A DNA stretch of 64,000 nt from Niabella sp. (GTDB taxonomy: Bacteria > Bacteroidota > Bacteroidia > Chitinophagales > Chitinophagaceae), in contig JAPUDO010000076.1 in NCBI GenBank assembly GCA_027493055.1, positions 62,001 to 126,000 of the forward strand. Reading direction: 5' to 3'. Made by a program: the position numbers and the translations under genes. Positions 42,564 through 51,540 of this stretch are shown piece by piece (the first letter of the stretch is position 1; every line of letters begins with the position of its first letter). A model generated the notes under the pieces. That model was given only the letters and a program-made list of their open reading frames with translations. It was not told where the DNA came from and did not search any database.

Positions 42564-42627
42564 CCGTATATATTTTTGTTCACAACTTCACTCAGAACTT
42601 TTTGAAAAAAATGCCCAATAAATCTTA

Positions 42628-42643
42628 GCAAAATCGTTTTTTT
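42628..42643. promoter_or_regulatory. GCAAAATCGTTTTTTT site upstream of lacI
   Basis: Identical over GCAAAATCGTTTTT to the palindrome at 30819-30834 but with a T-run in place of the second arm. It lies about 65-80 bp before the lacI ATG. Possible autoregulatory site. Confidence 0.35.
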
Positions 42644-42725
42644 TCATTTATATGAAATTAAGGCTTTTTTTAATTCAAAAAAAGAAAGTAAAATAAAATT
42701 TAGCCTGCAATCCTAAAAAATAATT

Positions 42726-43565
42726 TTAATCGGCAGGATAGCTACAGGTAGAATCGGGAAAAACCGCAATATTCAGTGCCGAAACAGCATGTGCGCTAAA
42801 ATATCCTAATGCCCCGCCCTTAATATTGGAAGCGGGGTTACCGGGCGATGCGGATTGTGATGATCCCAGTGAGCCCTGGTTCAGGCTATACCAGAATAAA
42901 TAGTTGGGCTGATCTATACACTGCATTTCTACCCGCACCTGGTCGCATTTGTTTAAGGTGTATGCATCATTAAATATCAGGAGCTCATCTGTAACCGAAT
43001 GTCCGTTAATCAGATCATCTTTGGCAATAAAAATGGTTGTTTCGGCTTTACCATCTACATACTGAATAAACCGGTACGCATTGCCCCGCTCCGGCGGGTC
43101 TTTAAAACGGATGGTAGCAATATTACGGGTTCGCCCCAGGAAAACCCGTTGTGTAATGTACAGGCTGTCCAGCCATACTTTTTTAGGCATGGTGGACGTT
43201 GCGGTAAAAACCCCGGCATTGGCTGCACCCGGAACTTCTACGCGTAAATGATAGGTGCGGCCCGGGCGGCCTGTAAACCGGGCCCGGTAAATACCCCGTT
43301 CTGAAGCAGAAATTAACACAATGGGGCTTCTTCCTTCTTCTGTAATAGTGACAAGAGCGTTGTTTATGCCCACCAGGTTAAGACTGTCATGAAAGTTACT
43401 GGTTTGAGACACACGCACCCGGCAAATGCTATCGTCTGTAATAACGCCCTCCACCACATATTGCAGTGGAGCGTCCTTTATATCCACGGAAATCACTCTT
43501 TCGCAGCTTACAGCTATTAACGAAGCACTGATTACGATGCATGTGAGTTTGAGTATGGGTGACAC
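42726..43565 (-). CDS. DUF4249 lipoprotein
   Basis: Lipoprotein of 279 residues with lipobox IAVSC (Cys21) and the DUF4249 start ERVISVDIKDAPLQYVVEGVI. It is beta-rich, with RGIYRARFTGRPGRTYHLRVE and the C-terminal ALGYFSAHAVS-like block. DUF4249 proteins pair with TonB-dependent receptors of the kind encoded just upstream; the start codon directly follows the receptor stop. The substrate is unknown. The pair differs from SusCD and may serve a non-glycan ligand. Confidence 0.88.
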   Translation of the reverse strand: MSPILKLTCIVISASLIAVSCERVISVDIKDAPLQYVVEGVITDDSICRVRVSQTSNFHDSLNLVGINNALVTITEEGRSPIVLISASERGIYRARFTGRPGRTYHLRVEVPGAANAGVFTATSTMPKKVWLDSLYITQRVFLGRTRNIATIRFKDPPERGNAYRFIQYVDGKAETTIFIAKDDLINGHSVTDELLIFNDAYTLNKCDQVRVEMQCIDQPNYLFWYSLNQGSLGSSQSASPGNPASNIKGGALGYFSAHAVSALNIAVFPDSTCSYPAD

Positions 43566-45887
43566 TTATTTAAACTTAAAGTTATAGGAAATGGATGGTA
43601 CAAATCTAAACAGAGACGTTTTTACCGCTTCTGTTCGCATAGGCTCATCCTTGTTTTGCCTGAAAGTAATGATATACGGGTTTTCCCTTCCATAGGCGTT
43701 AAAAAGGCTGAACGCCAGCTCAGAGGTAAAATTCTTTTTGTTTTTCAGCAACCAGGTAGCGCCCAGATCAAGACGGTGGTATGCAGGCATCCTGTCGGCA
43801 TTTCTTTTGGTATAATAAAACACAACCTGGTTATCTATAATGTATTTTCCGGCAGGATAGGTAACCGCATCTCCGGTATAATAGATCCAGTTGGCTGCAA
43901 GGTTCCATTTCCTGTTAAGCTGGTAATTAACTACTATGGCCACATCATGGATACGATCCTGCCTTGCATTATACCAGGCCCCATCATTGATACCATTGAT
44001 CTTCCTTTCAGTTTTAGACAGGGTATAACTGATCCAGCCGGTAGCTTTGCCTGTTTTCTTTTTCAGGAAAAGTTCCCAGCCATAAGCACGGCCAATGCCA
44101 AACAGAATTTGCGATTCAATAGCATCATTGGTAAATACATCGGCCCCCGTTCTGTAATCTATCTGGTTATACATCTTTTTGTAATAAGCTTCTGTTGAAA
44201 ACTCATACCGGTTTTCTGCAAAGTTCTTATACCATCCCACCGAAAACAGATCCGCAATTTCGGGCTTTATAATATTAGTGCTGGCCAGCCATTTATCTGT
44301 TGGTGCGCCGGTAGTGGAATTGGACATCAGGTGCAGGTTTTGCACATTTCGTACATAGGATGTTTTGAAGGATGAGGTTTGATTAATGATAAAACTGGCT
44401 GCGAGGCGGGGTTCCAGGTTCAGGTAATTTTTTACTATTTCTCCTTTTTTATATGTTAGGGTATCCGTTATGTTCCCATCGGCATCTATTTCATAAAAAT
44501 CGCCTGCGCCCAGGACAGCAAATGATGTTAAACGTGCGCCATAAGTAACGTTCAGCCAGGGAGCAGCTTTCCAGGTATCGGTTACAAACAATGCATTTTC
44601 CCAGGAGTACCGGTCCTGCAAATAAAAATTATTGAAACTGGCGTTGCCGGAAGAAGTAACATCGCCGGGGCGTATTTTATGGTAGATGGAATTGAGCCCG
44701 AAACGAAGCGAATGCCTGCTTCCTGCATACCATTGAAACTCCTGTTTCAGGTTTAAATCGCGGATCTTTGAATAAATATCCAGATCATTATTGGGGTTAT
44801 TGATATTAATGTTGTAATCAAAATCGCTGTAAATAAAAGAAGTATTGGAAAACAGGCGGCTGTTAAAAATATGATTCCAGCGCAGGGTGCCGGTAATATT
44901 ACCCCAGTTAATGCCAAACTGCTGATCCAGCTTTAAATAATCCCTGCCAAAATATCCCGATACATAAATGTTATCTTTCTCGCCCATCTTATAATTGAAC
45001 TTGGCGTTGTAGTCATAGAAGTAAAGCTTATTGTTGCGGAGCGCCGTATCTTTTGCCAGGGGAACAAAAACATCGGCATACGTTCTCCTGCCTGAGAGCA
45101 AAAAAGAGGACCTGTTTTTTTGAATGGGGCCTTCCAGGTTGAGCTTAGCTGATATAAGACCTATACCACCACTTAGTTCATAGTTCTGGTTATTGCCCTC
45201 GTTCATCTTTACATCAAGCACAGAAGACAGCCTGCCTCCGTATTGCGCCGGCATACCTCCTTTATAAACGGTAATATCTTTAATAGCATCAGAATTGAAA
45301 GTGGAAAAGAAACCCATGAGGTGCGACGCATTGTACACCTGTGCCTCATCCAGCAAAATAAGGTTCTGATCTGCACTGCCGCCACGCACATAAAATCCGC
45401 TGTTGCCATCTCCTGCCGGCTTTATACCGGGCAATAACTGGATGGCTTTTAAAATATCCCGCTCCCCCAACAGCATGGGAATGGTCTTTACTTCTGTTAT
45501 ACTGAGCCTTTCCACCCCCATCTGTGTGCCTGTTATGGTACGGCCTTTGCCGGAGGCTGATACGGTTACGTTGTCCAGGTTTTTAATTTCATCAGGCAAA
45601 ACAATATTTTTTGACACATCCTGATCCAGCGTAACGTTTTCTGCTACTGTTTCAAATCCAACAGCCGAATACTCTATTATATATTCCCCGGCAGGCAGCG
45701 TAATAGAATAAAAACCATATTCATTGCTGCTCATCCCCTCCGTACTGTTAACAGGCTTGATACTGGCATTGATGACGGTTTCACCGGTGCGCTGCGAGCG
45801 CACTGTTCCGCTAAGGGTAAACTTCTGCTGTGCATAACCAACAGAAAACAACAGGATCAGTAAAAGTGAAAAAATTAACCGCCTCAT
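43566..45887 (-). CDS. TonB-dependent receptor with carboxypeptidase-like regulatory domain
   Basis: Outer membrane receptor of 773 residues. A signal peptide ends at GYAQ (about 20). The regulatory-like domain (about 23-105, LSGTVRSQRTGETVINASI, FYSITLPAGEYIIEYSAVGF) is followed by the plug (SITEVKTIPMLLGERDILKAIQLLPG, FYVRGGSADQNLILLDEAQVYNASHLMGFFSTFN) and a 22-strand-type barrel ending VPSISYNFKFK. No STN domain, so no link to the FecR system. This is the subgroup that occurs with DUF4249. The sequence gives no ligand. Confidence 0.92.
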   Translation of the reverse strand: MRRLIFSLLLILLFSVGYAQQKFTLSGTVRSQRTGETVINASIKPVNSTEGMSSNEYGFYSITLPAGEYIIEYSAVGFETVAENVTLDQDVSKNIVLPDEIKNLDNVTVSASGKGRTITGTQMGVERLSITEVKTIPMLLGERDILKAIQLLPGIKPAGDGNSGFYVRGGSADQNLILLDEAQVYNASHLMGFFSTFNSDAIKDITVYKGGMPAQYGGRLSSVLDVKMNEGNNQNYELSGGIGLISAKLNLEGPIQKNRSSFLLSGRRTYADVFVPLAKDTALRNNKLYFYDYNAKFNYKMGEKDNIYVSGYFGRDYLKLDQQFGINWGNITGTLRWNHIFNSRLFSNTSFIYSDFDYNININNPNNDLDIYSKIRDLNLKQEFQWYAGSRHSLRFGLNSIYHKIRPGDVTSSGNASFNNFYLQDRYSWENALFVTDTWKAAPWLNVTYGARLTSFAVLGAGDFYEIDADGNITDTLTYKKGEIVKNYLNLEPRLAASFIINQTSSFKTSYVRNVQNLHLMSNSTTGAPTDKWLASTNIIKPEIADLFSVGWYKNFAENRYEFSTEAYYKKMYNQIDYRTGADVFTNDAIESQILFGIGRAYGWELFLKKKTGKATGWISYTLSKTERKINGINDGAWYNARQDRIHDVAIVVNYQLNRKWNLAANWIYYTGDAVTYPAGKYIIDNQVVFYYTKRNADRMPAYHRLDLGATWLLKNKKNFTSELAFSLFNAYGRENPYIITFRQNKDEPMRTEAVKTSLFRFVPSISYNFKFK

Positions 45888-46268
45888 TACTTAAACAAGG
45901 CGAAAGATAAACGATAAAAGCGAGAAGCGTAAAAGTTTAATATTTTTTTAAGCAACAGGCTAGTCTGTAACGATGTATAAAGTTTTTCACAGAAAGGCCT
46001 CACTCTTCCTTAGGAATCCTTCAGACCGGCCCCCAAGCCTTTTCTTATTCCCCCAAAGGGTTATGGCCTTTAGTTAACATCTCTTTTCGGGACTTGTAGT
46101 CCTGAAGCTCTATGTTGTAGCCTTCGGCTATATTTAAAAAGTAGCCGAAGGCTACAACATAGTCCTGCGAAACAAAATGTTTCGCAGAGCATCGAACACC
46201 ATTACATATTTCATCCTATAAACGTATTATCGCTACGCGATATTTAGAGTATCTAAAAGGCACATTAT
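45888..46268. other. Intergenic region with nested strong hairpins
   Basis: No gene. A 5-bp hairpin GGACT/AGTCC is at about 46090. A perfect 21-bp inverted repeat spans 46110-46130 and 46142-46162 with an 11-base AT loop (core GTAGCCTTCGGCTA). A perfect 10-bp hairpin CTGCGAAACA/TGTTTCGCAG follows at 46165-46187. TAGTCCTG is repeated beside the first and second. No U-runs, so this is a palindrome cluster rather than a terminator. Confidence 0.8.
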
Positions 46269-47147
46269 TTATAGCCCGTCTATAAGGGTAAGTTTCCATG
46301 TTCTTTTAAATACTTCTTTCGGCCCGATCCTGTTGATACCTTCCTTATCTGTTAATTGCTGATCAGCAGTTACACTGTCTGCAATACCGCACCAGGGCTC
46401 TATACAAACAAAATTTGCATTTTTTGCCGCCCATATACCCAGGTAAGGAAAACCGGTAAAGTCAAACTCAAACCCATTTCCCGATCTTCCGGATAACAAT
46501 TTTACACTATTACTATTGAGATGCTTCAGCACTATAGCGTCTTTATAAAAAAGCGCTTTAGTTAACGGGATACGGTCTGTGTTCTCTAAAAAAGGAACAG
46601 GTTCCTCCGCTAATAAGCCGTCAGACATAACAGGCCATTTTCCTGCACTCTCCTGCTGAGAGAACTGCAGATAATAATCCTCATACAGCTCCCCTTCCAA
46701 TAACGGTAACCGAAATGCCGGATGCCCACCTACTGAGAAATACATATCATCTTCCCCGGTATTTACAACGCGATAGCTGACCGATAGTGTATTCCCATTA
46801 ATGACATAATCAATGTAAAATTGAAAACTGAAAGGATATTTTGCTAAGGTATCCTTATTGCTTTCAAGCAAAAAGCCAAGCCGGTCAGCAGCCTGCTCAT
46901 ATAGCCGGAACTCCATATCCCTGGCAAAACCATGCCGTGGCAATTGATAGGATTTACCCTGAACATAACACGTATTTTCTTTCAATGCTCCCACAATGGG
47001 GAAAAGCACAGGAGAATATTTACCCCAAAATGCCGGATTTCCACTCCACATATATTCCTGGCCGGTAACAACGTTGCTGACGCTTTGCAGCTCGGCTCCC
47101 TTTGGCGCCACTCCTATTTTTATAAACCCGTTTTGAATTGAATACAT
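46269..47147 (-). CDS. Aldose 1-epimerase family protein
   Basis: Interconverts anomers of a free sugar (family COG2017, closer to the LacX/YeaD branch than to classical GalM). It has 292 residues of beta-supersandwich fold. Seen: PKGAELQSV, LPRHGFARDMEF with a likely catalytic His, VGGHPAFRLP with the second His, and FVCIEPWCGIADS with the catalytic Glu. No signal peptide, so cytosolic. The gene lies between the LacI/TonB region and the GH51 cluster; a role in monosaccharide use is likely, but the specific sugar is not shown. Confidence 0.87.
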   Translation of the reverse strand: MYSIQNGFIKIGVAPKGAELQSVSNVVTGQEYMWSGNPAFWGKYSPVLFPIVGALKENTCYVQGKSYQLPRHGFARDMEFRLYEQAADRLGFLLESNKDTLAKYPFSFQFYIDYVINGNTLSVSYRVVNTGEDDMYFSVGGHPAFRLPLLEGELYEDYYLQFSQQESAGKWPVMSDGLLAEEPVPFLENTDRIPLTKALFYKDAIVLKHLNSNSVKLLSGRSGNGFEFDFTGFPYLGIWAAKNANFVCIEPWCGIADSVTADQQLTDKEGINRIGPKEVFKRTWKLTLIDGL

Positions 47148-47246
47148 GATGAAAAAAAGTGTTCTGAATTTTATTGTTCACTGATTATAAAAGTTCCCTA
47201 TTCATAATCCACTATTCAATGCCGTTTACTTAACGTTTCAGTATAA

Positions 47247-47268
47247 TTGCGGGTGATAACACCCGCAA
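47247..47268. other. Hairpin between SDR and epimerase genes
   Basis: Perfect 9-bp arms TTGCGGGTG and CACCCGCAA with an ATAA loop, between two leftward genes. No U-run. It belongs to the general population of intergenic palindromes here. Confidence 0.5.
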
Positions 47269-47306
47269 CGGCGAAAAAAATCCTATTACCTATTTACTAT
47301 TCACCA

Positions 47307-48128
47307 CTACACCCCGCTAAAAATAGTAAACCCGCCATCTACCGCAATATAGGTACCATTAACAAAAGTAGATTCATCGCTTAACAGCCAGATCAACGCT
47401 CCTGTTAATTCATCGGGGTTACCAAATCTTTTATAGGGCGTACTGCGTATCACTTTCTCTCCCCTGTCCGTATAGCTTCCGTCTTCGTTGGTCAGCAACC
47501 TCCTGTTCTGTTCTGCAAGAAAGAAACCCGGCACCAAAGCATTCATTCTTAATTTATCGCCATACCTGTTGGCCATTTCTACCGCAAACCATTTAGTGTA
47601 GGCTTCAATAGCTGTTTTGGCAAGGCTGTAGCCCAAAACCCTTGTTACTGCAGCATGAGCCGCTACAGATGATATATTCACAATGCTCCCGGTCTTTGCG
47701 GTTTCGGCAATAGCTTTTCCAAAGATCTGGGTTGGCAGCAAAGTACCAAACAGGTTCAGGTCCATTACCTGTTTTAATGCATCCATGTTCAGATCAAAAA
47801 CATCTCCTTCCGGCTGTACAACAGCTCCCGGCTGATTGCCACCGGCCGCGTTTACCAGGCCATCTATCTTACCATATTGTTCCAGTACTGTTTTGCAGAC
47901 ATCTTCAAGCGGCTCTTTATCCAATACATCTGCTACCAACGCAATAGCTTTGCCACCTGAACTTTCAATTTCAGCGACACGCTCTTTTGCAACAGCCTCA
48001 TTACGGCCTAAAATGCCTACCACAGCTCCCTGAGCTGCTAAAGCATGCACAAAAGAATGGCCCAGTACGCCTGTAGCGCCCGTTACTATAATCACTTTAC
48101 CTTCCAGGGAAAATTTGTTGCTACTCAT
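47307..48128 (-). CDS. SDR oxidoreductase, D-mannonate oxidoreductase-like
   Basis: Short-chain dehydrogenase of 273 residues: TGATGVLGHSF for cofactor binding, NAAGGNQPGAVV, SIVNISS and the catalytic Tyr-x3-Lys in GYSLAKTAIEAYTKW. The NAAGGNQPGA and RMNALVPGFFLAEQNRRLL segments resemble SDR enzymes annotated as D-mannonate/fructuronate oxidoreductases near uronate genes in Bacteroidota. That would fit the GH28 and GH115 enzymes to the right, which release uronic acids. The specificity is inferred from resemblance and context only. No uxuA is in the window. Confidence 0.75.
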   Translation of the reverse strand: MSSNKFSLEGKVIIVTGATGVLGHSFVHALAAQGAVVGILGRNEAVAKERVAEIESSGGKAIALVADVLDKEPLEDVCKTVLEQYGKIDGLVNAAGGNQPGAVVQPEGDVFDLNMDALKQVMDLNLFGTLLPTQIFGKAIAETAKTGSIVNISSVAAHAAVTRVLGYSLAKTAIEAYTKWFAVEMANRYGDKLRMNALVPGFFLAEQNRRLLTNEDGSYTDRGEKVIRSTPYKRFGNPDELTGALIWLLSDESTFVNGTYIAVDGGFTIFSGV

Positions 48129-48200
48129 AATTTTTTATATCCGGTTTACAATTGAACTTATCAGCGATAAAGGTAAGGAATACTTTTTCTATAAACATGA

Positions 48201-48268
48201 CGCTGCTACGCAGCTATTAATATAACGCCGCTACGCGGCTATTAATATGGCGCCGCTCCGCGACTTAT
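48201..48268. repeat. Tandem 25-bp palindromic units
   Basis: Two 25-bp units (48201-48225 and 48226-48250) share CGC(T/C)GCTACGC(A/G)GCTATTAATAT, and a third partial unit follows (CGCCGCTCCGCGACTTATTC). The first two hold a palindrome GCTGC/GCAGC or GCCGC/GCGGC around TAC/TA, with the stem change compensated between units. They run up to the stop codon of the GH51 gene. Confidence 0.75.
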
Positions 48269-49809
48269 TCTAAGGTGATGCTGACAACACTCAGCCGGGG
48301 CAATTTTACTACCAAACTCTCTTTTTCAATTTTCGCTCCTTTGAAAGCAGCAGGAACCACTTTTGTTTTATTTTCAAAAGTGTTAATGTCTGTAAAGCTT
48401 TTGGAAGTAAGTATGCGCCCGTTAACCGTTTTATACTTTTTTCCGTTTACCGAGGCCTTTACTGTAATATCCTTACCAGCATCAATATTTACAAAAGTGA
48501 TATGTAGTTTTCCGTTGGAATCCAGCGAAGCAGAAGCGTTAACTGCGGGTATTGTACGGTCGCCATTTACATAATCAGGAGTTGTAAAGGCAAAAGGGAT
48601 CAGCCTGGCATCCATGTGGTTCATATACATCTCAAATACATAATAAGTAGGTGTGAGCAACATTTCTTTACCCTTTGTTAAAACAATAGATTGAAGCACA
48701 TTTACCGTTTGTGCCAGGTTAGCCATTTTGACACGGTCAGCATGATTATTAAAAATATTCAATGTGGTACCTGCTATTAAAGCATCCCGCATGCTATTCT
48801 GCTGATACAAAAAACCCGGATTAGTGCCTGGCTCTACATCCGTCCAGATACCCCATTCATCCACTACCAACGCCACACGCTTTTCCTTGTCATATTTATC
48901 CATGATGGCCGAATGTTTTTGCACCAGCTCTTCCATGTGCAGGCAATTCTTCATGGTATTGAAATATTCTTTTTCGTCAAACTGTGTAGCAGAGCCTTTG
49001 CTGCCACTCCAGTTACCTGTTGGTAAGGTATAGTAGTGCAGCGTAACACCCCACATCTGGTTACGCGGAATGTTTTTCATTAATGTTTCTGTCCAGTTAT
49101 AATCATCGGCATTGGCCCCACTGGCAATTTTTTTCAATGGCGCTCCCGGATAATTCCTTGCATAAGTGGCATACCGTTTATAAAGATCAGCATAATAAGC
49201 AGGGGTCATATTTCCCCCACAGCCCCAGCTTTCATTGCCTACGCCCCAATAGGTCACTTTCCAGGGTTTGTCGCGCCCGTTCTCTTTTCTCAGTTCGGTC
49301 ATAGTACTCTGTGCCGGGGAATTTAAGTATTCCACCCACTTGGCCATTTCTTCCACCGTACCGCTTCCCACATTACCCGCAACATAAGGTTCTGTATTTA
49401 AAAGCTCGCAAAGCTCCAGGAACTCGTGCGTTCCAAAACTGTTATCCTCCGAAACCCCGCCCCAGTTGGTATTCACCATTCTGGGCCTTTCTGAAGGCTT
49501 CCCAATCCCATCCCGCCAGTGGTATTCATCAGCAAAACAACCGCCGGGCCAGCGCAGGTTAGGTACCCTGATCTTTTTCAAAGCCTCTACCACATCCAGC
49601 CTGATACGTCCCTGCTTTTTTACATCGAGGTTTTCATCTACCCAAAACCCGTCATAAATACAACGACCCAAATGCTCGGCAAAATGTCCGTAAATATGCT
49701 TACTGATTACCGTCCTGGCTTCATCAGTGTTAAGTGCAGCCGTAATTTCCTGGGCATTTACATGGAAAGAAAACGCAGCAGCCAACAATGGCAAAAAAAA
49801 TTTCTTCAT
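48265..49809 (-). CDS. GH51 alpha-L-arabinofuranosidase
   Basis: Retaining exo-arabinofuranosidase, 514 residues with a signal peptide ending at VNAQ (about 20), so periplasmic or secreted. The catalytic barrel has [20 protein letters not shown], the acid/base Glu193 in [28 protein letters not shown] and the nucleophile Glu318 in [11 protein letters not shown]. The C-terminal beta domain starts at about 400 ([15 protein letters not shown]). Removes arabinose from arabinan, arabinogalactan or arabinoxylan side chains. The promoter with overlapping palindrome is described separately. It stands apart from the larger GH run, split from it by the U32 operon. Confidence 0.95.
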   Translation of the reverse strand: MKKFFLPLLAAAFSFHVNAQEITAALNTDEARTVISKHIYGHFAEHLGRCIYDGFWVDENLDVKKQGRIRLDVVEALKKIRVPNLRWPGGCFADEYHWRDGIGKPSERPRMVNTNWGGVSEDNSFGTHEFLELCELLNTEPYVAGNVGSGTVEEMAKWVEYLNSPAQSTMTELRKENGRDKPWKVTYWGVGNESWGCGGNMTPAYYADLYKRYATYARNYPGAPLKKIASGANADDYNWTETLMKNIPRNQMWGVTLHYYTLPTGNWSGSKGSATQFDEKEYFNTMKNCLHMEELVQKHSAIMDKYDKEKRVALVVDEWGIWTDVEPGTNPGFLYQQNSMRDALIAGTTLNIFNNHADRVKMANLAQTVNVLQSIVLTKGKEMLLTPTYYVFEMYMNHMDARLIPFAFTTPDYVNGDRTIPAVNASASLDSNGKLHITFVNIDAGKDITVKASVNGKKYKTVNGRILTSKSFTDINTFENKTKVVPAAFKGAKIEKESLVVKLPRLSVVSITLE

Positions 49810-49820
49810 GGCAATAATAC

Positions 49821-49872
49821 TTTTAATTGTTTTTTAGACAATTAAAAATAGAGAATAAATTTTACCTGGCAA
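49821..49872 (-). promoter_or_regulatory. GH51 promoter with overlapping palindromes
   Basis: On the minus strand TTG (49870-49872) is followed after exactly 19 bp by TATTTTTA (49843-49850), a 7/8 match to TAnnTTTG. A perfect 10-bp AT-rich inverted repeat (49821-49830 and 49838-49847) overlaps the -7 box and the expected start site. A second perfect repeat CAAAAAAG/CTTTTTTG (49870-49889) covers the -33 element. Both look like operator positions. Confidence 0.5.
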
Positions 49873-49899
49873 AAAAGTACTCTTTTTTGTGCGTTATCC

Positions 49900-49950
49900 A
49901 TCGCCTGGAGGCGATAACATACAAAATACGAGGCGAGGACGCCTCGCATA
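49900..49950. repeat. Two-hairpin dispersed element, covariant copy
   Basis: ATCGCC TGGA GGCGAT (49900-49915), a short AT linker, then CGAGGCG AGGA CGCCTCG (49929-49946) and CATAGC. Compared with the GCGAAGCG/CGCTTCGC copies, the stem A and its partner T are both changed (G with C), keeping the pairing. Confidence 0.75.
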
Positions 49951-50031
49951 GCTGAAATGCCCCCCCTTAAAACATCATATAGTTCATGCAGCTATATGAC
50001 CAGGATCATTTTTAAAAAGTTCCGTTCCTGG

Positions 50032-50039
50032 TAGTTTTG
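50032..50039 (+). promoter_or_regulatory. Candidate -7 box TAGTTTTG for the U32 operon
   Basis: Full match to TAnnTTTG, 39 bp before the U32 ATG. No TTG at the standard distance upstream. Confidence 0.35.
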
Positions 50040-50078
50040 CGCCCAACAGACAGGTCTATTATATTTATCTCAGGCAGG

Positions 50079-51326
50079 ATGTTACACGGAAAAACAGAAC
50101 TTTTATCGCCCGCAGGCTCTTTTGATGCCCTGCAAGCCGGCATAGACGCCGGTGCGGATGCTATATATTTTGGCGTGGAGCAGCTGAATATGCGCACCTG
50201 CTCCACCCCTCCTTTTACTATTGAAGATATTGCCGAAGTAGCGGAAAGGTGCAAAAAACAGGGTGTCAAAAGCTGCCTTACTTTAAATACCGTAGTGTAT
50301 GAACATGATCTCAGGTTATTGGATCATATACTTAAAGAAGTTCAACAGCAGGGCATTGACGCTGTAATTGCTTCAGACTTTGCAGTGATTGAGCAATGTA
50401 ACCGCATGGGTATTCCTTTGCATATTTCCACCCAGGCTAATATCAGCAATGTGGAGGCCGTAAAATTTTTTGCCAGGTTTTCTGATGTTGTAGTGCTGGC
50501 CCGGGAGCTTACACTAAAACAGGTAGAACATATTTGTAAAGAAATCGTACGCAAAGATATCCGTGGCGTATCGGGCGAATTACTAAAAGTTGAAATTTTT
50601 GGTCATGGTGCGCTTTGTATGGCAGTTTCGGGCAAATGCTACCTGAGCCTGCATACACAAAATGCATCGGCCAACCGCGGGGCCTGTGTACAAAACTGCC
50701 GCCGCGCTTATGAAGTAACTGATCTTGAAACCGGGCAGCAGCTTGTGGTGGATAATGAGTATATCATGTCGCCCAAAGACCTGTGCACCATTCCTTTTTT
50801 AGACGAGGTGGTCAACAGCGGTATCCATATTTTAAAAATAGAAGGCCGGAGCAAGGGTGCAGATTATGTATATACCGTTACAAGATGTTACCGCGAAGCC
50901 CTGGACGATATTGCAAACGGCCGTTATACCGAAGAGAAAGCAGCCGGTTACATGAAAAGGCTTTCTACCGTGTATAACCGCGGTTTCTGGGACGGCTATT
51001 ATCTTGGCAGGAAACTGGGCGAATGGACCAAAAGCCCCGGCTCGGCAGCAACAGAGAGAAAAATATATATTGGCAAGGGAACAAAATATTATCCCAGGAT
51101 CGGCATTGGTGAATTTATAGTGGAGACAGGCAGTATCAAAAACGGGGATACTATTATGGTAAGCGGGTCTCATATCGGCTTCATGAAAGAAACCATGCAA
51201 ACCCTTACTGTAAATGGGGTGCAGGCCGGTATAGCCGGTAAAGGAGATAAGATCACTTTCCCCGTAACAGCAAAAGTCACTCCCCGTGATAAACTGTATA
51301 AAATTGTGGGTGCCACCAATGAGTAA
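50079..51326 (+). CDS. U32 peptidase family protein (TrhP/YegQ-like)
   Basis: Start at 50079 (MLHGKTELLSPAGSFDALQ) gives 415 residues; 14 further in-frame codons upstream lack family character. Seen: SPAGSFDALQAGIDAGADAIYFG, LTLNTVVYEHDL, the U32 signature in VEIFGHGALCMAVSGKCYLS, the cysteine set CMAVSGKCYLS / NRGACVQNCRR that binds a 4Fe-4S cluster in this family, and SPKDLCTIPFLDEV, ILKIEGRSKGADYV. In E. coli and B. subtilis such proteins (TrhP) are needed for 5-hydroxyuridine at the tRNA wobble position rather than acting as proteases. Prephenate-dependent tRNA hydroxylation is therefore the best guess; UbiU-like ubiquinone hydroxylation is less likely in this menaquinone-type phylum. Overlaps the ferredoxin gene. 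Confidence 0.85.
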   Translation: MLHGKTELLSPAGSFDALQAGIDAGADAIYFGVEQLNMRTCSTPPFTIEDIAEVAERCKKQGVKSCLTLNTVVYEHDLRLLDHILKEVQQQGIDAVIASDFAVIEQCNRMGIPLHISTQANISNVEAVKFFARFSDVVVLARELTLKQVEHICKEIVRKDIRGVSGELLKVEIFGHGALCMAVSGKCYLSLHTQNASANRGACVQNCRRAYEVTDLETGQQLVVDNEYIMSPKDLCTIPFLDEVVNSGIHILKIEGRSKGADYVYTVTRCYREALDDIANGRYTEEKAAGYMKRLSTVYNRGFWDGYYLGRKLGEWTKSPGSAATERKIYIGKGTKYYPRIGIGEFIVETGSIKNGDTIMVSGSHIGFMKETMQTLTVNGVQAGIAGKGDKITFPVTAKVTPRDKLYKIVGATNE

Positions 51327-51540
51327 ACTGATCCACTACCGGGATAAATGTATAGGCTGCGGCATTTGCTATGAAATGCAGCAGGATCTCTGGCGTATGT
51401 CGAAGCGCGATGGTAAAGCCACACTTATTAAAGCTGAAAAAAAGAACAAAACTTTTGTTTTAGAAATTAAAGAATGGGACAAGGCATTGGCAGCCGAAGT
51501 GGCTGTAGCCTGTCCGGTAAAAATCATAAAATTATCATGA
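51319..51540 (+). CDS. Small 4Fe-4S ferredoxin
   Basis: Start at 51319 (MSKLIHYRDKCIGCGICYE) gives 73 residues and overlaps the U32 stop by 8 bp. A single cluster is bound by CIGCGIC (Cys11, 14 and 17) and the distal Cys-Pro in AVACPVKIIKL. The middle is a ~40-residue variable loop. Probably the electron donor to the U32 enzyme; a ferredoxin in the same operon fits the reported need for Fe-S electron transfer in TrhP-type tRNA hydroxylation. The assignment of the partner is inference from overlap. Confidence 0.88.
   Translation: MSKLIHYRDKCIGCGICYEMQQDLWRMSKRDGKATLIKAEKKNKTFVLEIKEWDKALAAEVAVACPVKIIKLS

Noticed and set aside
43566-45887. TonB receptor and DUF4249 pair as a second SusCD pair
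   Set aside because: The receptor lacks the SusC length and the partner is DUF4249, not SusD; no glycan role is shown.
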